Origin: Oceanispirochaeta sp. M1
GTDB lineage: Bacteria; Spirochaetota; Spirochaetia; DSM-2461
NCBI RefSeq assembly: GCF_003346715.1
Contig: NZ_QQPQ01000003.1
Location: forward strand, 124,001-188,000
Length of the DNA stretch: 64,000 bases
Direction of reading: 5' to 3'
This document shows, piece by piece, positions 61,038 through 64,000 of the stretch (positions are counted from its first letter, which is position 1; every line of letters starts with the position of its first letter). Under the pieces are notes generated by a model, which worked only from the letters and a program-made list of their open reading frames with translations, searched no databases and was not told the DNA's origin. A program made the position numbers and the translations under genes.

Positions 61038-61916
61038 TCAGAACTGGCTGAGTATTCTTTTGGTGTTACCAATATAGATTTCCTGAATTGCAGGATTACT
61101 GGCCATACCGTCTGCGGCACTGGCTTCCATTCCGAGTATGGTTTTCCATGAATCTTCTTCATCACCCATAACATCATTGGTAATATGGTCCCCGTAGGTC
61201 AGCATCAAAGGTATGAATTTCACTTTCTTTGCTCCGCTGGCTTCAACCTGCAGAATAAGTTCATCACCGAAAAGGGGAGATCCTTCAACTGTTGCCACGC
61301 GTACATGATCATAGTTCTGAGACAGGTAATCATCCATCTGAATCAGCTCGGAATTGAACTCGGGATGATGATCATTTCCATGTGCAGAAAGGATGGTGAA
61401 CGTATCGGAATCTCCGAATTCACCGGAAAGAGCGCTTGCGGTGTTCTGTATGTCTTCGGGATTGAAGAACAGTGAGTGTCCGTATTTCACATTCAGACCT
61501 TCAGTTCTTGTGTTAATAACTTCTCTATATTCAGCTCCTACCATAACCATAACGGTCTGAACTGCCACATCCCTGATATTGTTCTCTCTGAACATATCCA
61601 TGGCTTCATCCATGGTGTAAAAACTTGCTTCCCGTGCAAAAATAGTGGTTTGACCGGCTTTTCTAAGTTTTTTGACAATAAATGAGGCGGTAAAGGCCCA
61701 GTAGATGTCATTGTCAGGGAACGCTTGTCTGTAAGCTGTATCCAGATCTTCAAGGTTGTTCTGCCCGGATTCATAGCTGCTGCCGAAGGCGGCAAGAAGA
61801 ATCGCAGGCTTGTCCTGAGACTTTGCTGAATCTGATTTGACTCCGGCGGTGCCGGCACAGGAAACAATTGACAACAAAACTGCTGCCGCCAAAAGTGTGT
61901 TAAGTGATTTTTTCAT
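61038..61916 (-). CDS. cbiK: CbiK-type sirohydrochlorin cobaltochelatase, exported lipoprotein
   Basis: 292 aa. The signal peptide MKKSLNTLLAAAVLLSIVSC has a lipobox (Cys20). Catalytic residues of the anaerobic CbiK family are present: His179 in LSAHGNDHH and His244 in YGDHITNDVMGDEEDSWK. CbiK normally inserts Co(II) into sirohydrochlorin in the cytoplasm; a periplasmic form (CbiKP) is known in Desulfovibrio, where it may also handle heme or other tetrapyrroles. Here it is a lipoprotein in a B12-riboswitch operon with an importer. A clear AGGAG precedes ATG 61916. Confidence 0.9.
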   Translation of the reverse strand: MKKSLNTLLAAAVLLSIVSCAGTAGVKSDSAKSQDKPAILLAAFGSSYESGQNNLEDLDTAYRQAFPDNDIYWAFTASFIVKKLRKAGQTTIFAREASFYTMDEAMDMFRENNIRDVAVQTVMVMVGAEYREVINTRTEGLNVKYGHSLFFNPEDIQNTASALSGEFGDSDTFTILSAHGNDHHPEFNSELIQMDDYLSQNYDHVRVATVEGSPLFGDELILQVEASGAKKVKFIPLMLTYGDHITNDVMGDEEDSWKTILGMEASAADGMASNPAIQEIYIGNTKRILSQF

Positions 61917-62009
61917 TCTAAGCTCCTGAAAATTAAATTAGGAACTTCGAAGTCGGGGGTAGGGGAATGGATCAGATTCCGTACTACTCTTTCCTCGAAG
62001 AGCCGATAC

Positions 62010-62030
62010 GACGAAACTAATTGTTTCATC
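62010..62030 (-). promoter_or_regulatory. Stem-loop downstream of the riboswitch aptamer
   Basis: GACGAAAC (62010-62017) pairs with GTTTCATC (62023-62030) with a 5-base loop, one G-U pair. It follows the B12 box in transcript order and may be the expression platform; no U-tract follows. The remainder of this leader to 61917 has no other feature I can name. Confidence 0.4.
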
Positions 62031-62034
62031 CTCC

Positions 62035-62205
62035 AATGCAGGTCTCCTGACTTACAGGTCAATGTTTTTTGCCTTCCCGGATAAATATTTCTTTACCCAG
62101 TGACTTTCAAATAAAAACACACCCCTGATTACAGTGACGGGATCGCTCCGGATTCTAACCGGATTCCCATTTAAGCCAAGTTCCTTGCGGAACATACAGC
62201 ACATC
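62035..62205 (-). promoter_or_regulatory. Cobalamin (AdoCbl) riboswitch
   Basis: On the minus strand: GGGAATCCGG then AATCCGGAGCG and ATCCCGTCACTGTAA (62166-62132 region), then near the 3' end the B12 box AGTCAGGAGACCTGC (62052-62038). These are the conserved cores of the cobalamin riboswitch. It lies in the 476-base gap between cbiK and cobO and precedes cbiK on the same strand, so it represses that operon when B12 is plentiful. cobO, on the plus strand, starts at 62393 and is not under it. Confidence 0.92.
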
Positions 62206-62392
62206 AGATTTGAACCAATCTTACAGCAGCTGCTGATAAACGATCAATAGATAATTTTTCACAATTTTTGTAATTTCTAATGATTATTTGATTTATTATT
62301 GACAATTTCGGACGCAAGTCTTCAGTATAGAGCCCTGATAACAAAGAAATTTTATCTACTGAACACATCAGGATTTTATAGGAGAGCGGGGA

Positions 62393-62926
62393 ATGGAAGC
62401 TTATGTACAGGTCTATACGGGAGACGGTAAGGGTAAGACTACCGCATCTCTCGGCCTCACTCTCAGGGCACTGGGTGCGGGATATTCAGTGTTTTTCGGC
62501 CAATTCCTCAAAAACGGTGATTACAGTGAAATAAAAATGCTCAGGAAGATGAAGACTGTTCTGGAAGAGGGACAGATTCTTGAACTTGAACAGTATGGAG
62601 AACCCCGCTTTATCAAGCAGAAGCCGAGACAGGAAGATATTGAATCTGCTTTGAAGGGCTGGGAATCTATAAAAAAAGCACTTCATTCAGGCATATATGA
62701 TCTTGTCATTGCAGAAGAGATAAATGTTGCACTCCATCTTGGAATGATCCCTCTCGAAGAAGTCCTTGAAGAGATAAAAAATAAAGAGTGTTCTGTCGAG
62801 TTTGTTCTCACAGGACGCTATGCTCATGATGATATCTGTGAAGCCGCAGATCTGGTAAGTGAGATACAGGAAGTCAAACATTATTATCAGGCCGGTGTGA
62901 CCGCAAGAGTCGGAATTGAAAAATAA
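62393..62926 (+). CDS. cobO: Cob(I)yrinic acid a,c-diamide adenosyltransferase
   Basis: 177 aa BtuR/CobA-type ATP:corrinoid adenosyltransferase. P-loop GDGKGKTT (10-17) at the N-terminus; then GAGYSVFFGQFLKNGDY and VIAEEINVALHLG, all family motifs. It adenosylates the cobalt of corrinoids, in de novo or salvage pathways. GGAG precedes ATG 62393. cbiA follows after 22 bases. The N-terminal extension seen in some CobO is absent. Confidence 0.93.
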   Translation: MEAYVQVYTGDGKGKTTASLGLTLRALGAGYSVFFGQFLKNGDYSEIKMLRKMKTVLEEGQILELEQYGEPRFIKQKPRQEDIESALKGWESIKKALHSGIYDLVIAEEINVALHLGMIPLEEVLEEIKNKECSVEFVLTGRYAHDDICEAADLVSEIQEVKHYYQAGVTARVGIEK

Positions 62927-62948
62927 AACTGACTCTCCCCCGGCTACG

Positions 62949-64000
62949 ATGAAGGGATTCATGGTCGCCGGCACTCACAGCGGCTGCGGTAAAAGTACTG
63001 TTGCCATGGGGCTGAACCGTCTGCTCAGCAGGCAGGGTTACAGGCTTCAGCCATGGAAGTGCGGACCAGATTATATCGACCCCGGATTTCACAGTATTGC
63101 AGCCGGACGAAATTGTCGAAACCTTGATACCAGGTTAATGAATATCAATGTGATTAAAGAGCTTTTTTCATATCATGGAGGATCTTCAGATTTCTCTTTG
63201 GTGGAAGGAGTTATGGGGTATTATGATGGTGACTCCGGACGCTTTATTGAAGGCAGCTCCTACCATCTTTCCAAGGTCCTTGGACTGCCTGTTTTTCTGG
63301 TTCTGGATGTACGTGCCATGGCACAGAGCGCAGGGGCTCTGGCAGCAGGTTTCAGCACATATAGGGATGATGCTCCCATCGCCGGATTTATACTTAACAG
63401 AACAGGATCAGAACGTCATTCAGGGATGGTCCGGGATGCAGTTGAAGAAGCAACGGGGAAGCCTGTCATAGGCTGTCTTCCCAGGCAGGATGATATTTCT
63501 CTCCCGGAACGTCATCTTGGTCTTGTTCTGGCTGAAGAACAGAGGGACGACCTCTGTGAAACACTGGATAAAATAGCCGATTCTCTGGAAAAAAATCTGG
63601 ATATGGAGAAACTACTTTCTTTGTCATTCATCAGGAGCACAGCTTCAGACAGTATTGTATCCGGCCGGGAAAATAAGCCCGTATACCTCCCCGGGATTTC
63701 TAAAAAAAGTGACAATCCTGTCATTGCTGTAGCAAAAGACAAGGCCTTTGCCTTCTATTATCAGGATAATCTGGATCTCCTTGAAAACAGGGGTGCCCGG
63801 CTTGCCTATTTTTCTCCTGTTTCTGATAAATCCCTTCCCCAAGGGACAGCCGCTGTCTATTTCGGAGGGGGGTACCCCGAGCTTTTTGCCCGGGAGCTTT
63901 CAGAAAATAAGGATATGCTGGGATCCGTTCGTCAGGCTGCATCAGAGGGAATGCCCATCTACGGAGAGTGCGGCGGCTATATGTATCTGGCCGAAAGTCT
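62949..64000 (+). CDS. cbiA: Cobyrinic acid a,c-diamide synthase (5' part, runs off window)
   Basis: Amidates cobyrinic or hydrogenobyrinic acid at positions a and c using glutamine and ATP. The first 350 residues are present. N-terminal dethiobiotin-synthetase-like domain: P-loop GTHSGCGKST (8-17), KCGPDYIDPGFH, EGVMGYYDG. GATase domain begins with FGGGYPELFARELSENK; the Cys nucleophile Cys341 is in YGECGGYMYL. The 3' end lies beyond 64000. ATG 62949; a TTG at 62916 would overlap the end of cobO and cannot be excluded. Confidence 0.93.
   Translation, partial: MKGFMVAGTHSGCGKSTVAMGLNRLLSRQGYRLQPWKCGPDYIDPGFHSIAAGRNCRNLDTRLMNINVIKELFSYHGGSSDFSLVEGVMGYYDGDSGRFIEGSSYHLSKVLGLPVFLVLDVRAMAQSAGALAAGFSTYRDDAPIAGFILNRTGSERHSGMVRDAVEEATGKPVIGCLPRQDDISLPERHLGLVLAEEQRDDLCETLDKIADSLEKNLDMEKLLSLSFIRSTASDSIVSGRENKPVYLPGISKKSDNPVIAVAKDKAFAFYYQDNLDLLENRGARLAYFSPVSDKSLPQGTAAVYFGGGYPELFARELSENKDMLGSVRQAASEGMPIYGECGGYMYLAES

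Noticed and set aside
62206-62392. Second cobalamin riboswitch controlling cobO
   Set aside because: No B12 box or core lies on the plus strand; the aptamer found reads only toward cbiK.

Overview
The window reads as the chromosome of a free-living bacterium, most likely a member of the Spirochaetota (Spirochaeta/Oceanispirochaeta-like). This is inferred from a DUF115/MptE-like motility-associated glycosyltransferase directly behind a PASTA-type penicillin-binding protein, many short-signal lipoproteins, a single-chain (alpha2-type) glycyl-tRNA synthetase, a eukaryotic-style UDPGP nucleotidyltransferase, HD-GYP signalling proteins and mid-range G+C. No rRNA, tRNA, CRISPR array, insertion sequence or prophage was seen. 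Gene density is high, with many 1-4 bp start/stop overlaps (ATGA or TGATG), so most genes sit in short operons.

1-10 kb: the 5' part of acetolactate synthase (ilvB, minus) with a clear promoter, a GH3/NagZ-like lipoprotein, DAHP synthase, a membrane-anchored M23 peptidase, and a minus-strand operon (unknown helical protein, degenerate J-domain-like protein, UDPGP-family uridylyltransferase, hisI, YkgJ-like Cys-cluster protein) next to an unusual HD-GYP protein. 10-17 kb: an aminotransferase, a periplasmic coiled-coil protein and an aminoacyl-tRNA synthetase operon gltX-glyS-tyrS. 17-26 kb: an envelope operon lepB-PBP-MAF glycosyltransferase-TPR lipoprotein, a divergent LysM/M23 peptidase, a tiny membrane protein and secA.

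26-41 kb: a beta-propeller-like lipoprotein facing secA across overlapping promoters, NUDIX proteins, glgC, the mrfA-mrfB DNA repair pair, a LOG-family protein, an RlmL-like methyltransferase, hrpB and a nitroreductase. 41-51 kb: a 2-Cys peroxiredoxin with a PerR-like 7-1-7 operator over its promoter, a metzincin-like lipoprotein with a partner lipoprotein, a YcaQ-type glycosylase, an aldo/keto reductase, an SCP2-like protein overlapping a class III aminotransferase, a REC/HD-GYP regulator with a slippable start region, and a DUF819 membrane protein. 51-58 kb: a TetR regulator with its operator, a GH2 glycosidase, a MATE exporter, a class III nucleotide cyclase and an RlmI-like methyltransferase.

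58-64 kb is a corrinoid region. A cobalamin riboswitch precedes, on the minus strand, an exported CbiK-type chelatase lipoprotein and a BtuFCD/FecBCDE-type ABC importer. Divergently, cobO and cbiA/cobB begin a cobalamin biosynthesis or salvage run that leaves the window. This lipoprotein chelatase plus importer under B12 control, the peroxiredoxin operator, the slippable start of the HD-GYP regulator, the metzincin lipoprotein pair and the cyclase with an unassigned helical N-terminal domain are the most interesting items.
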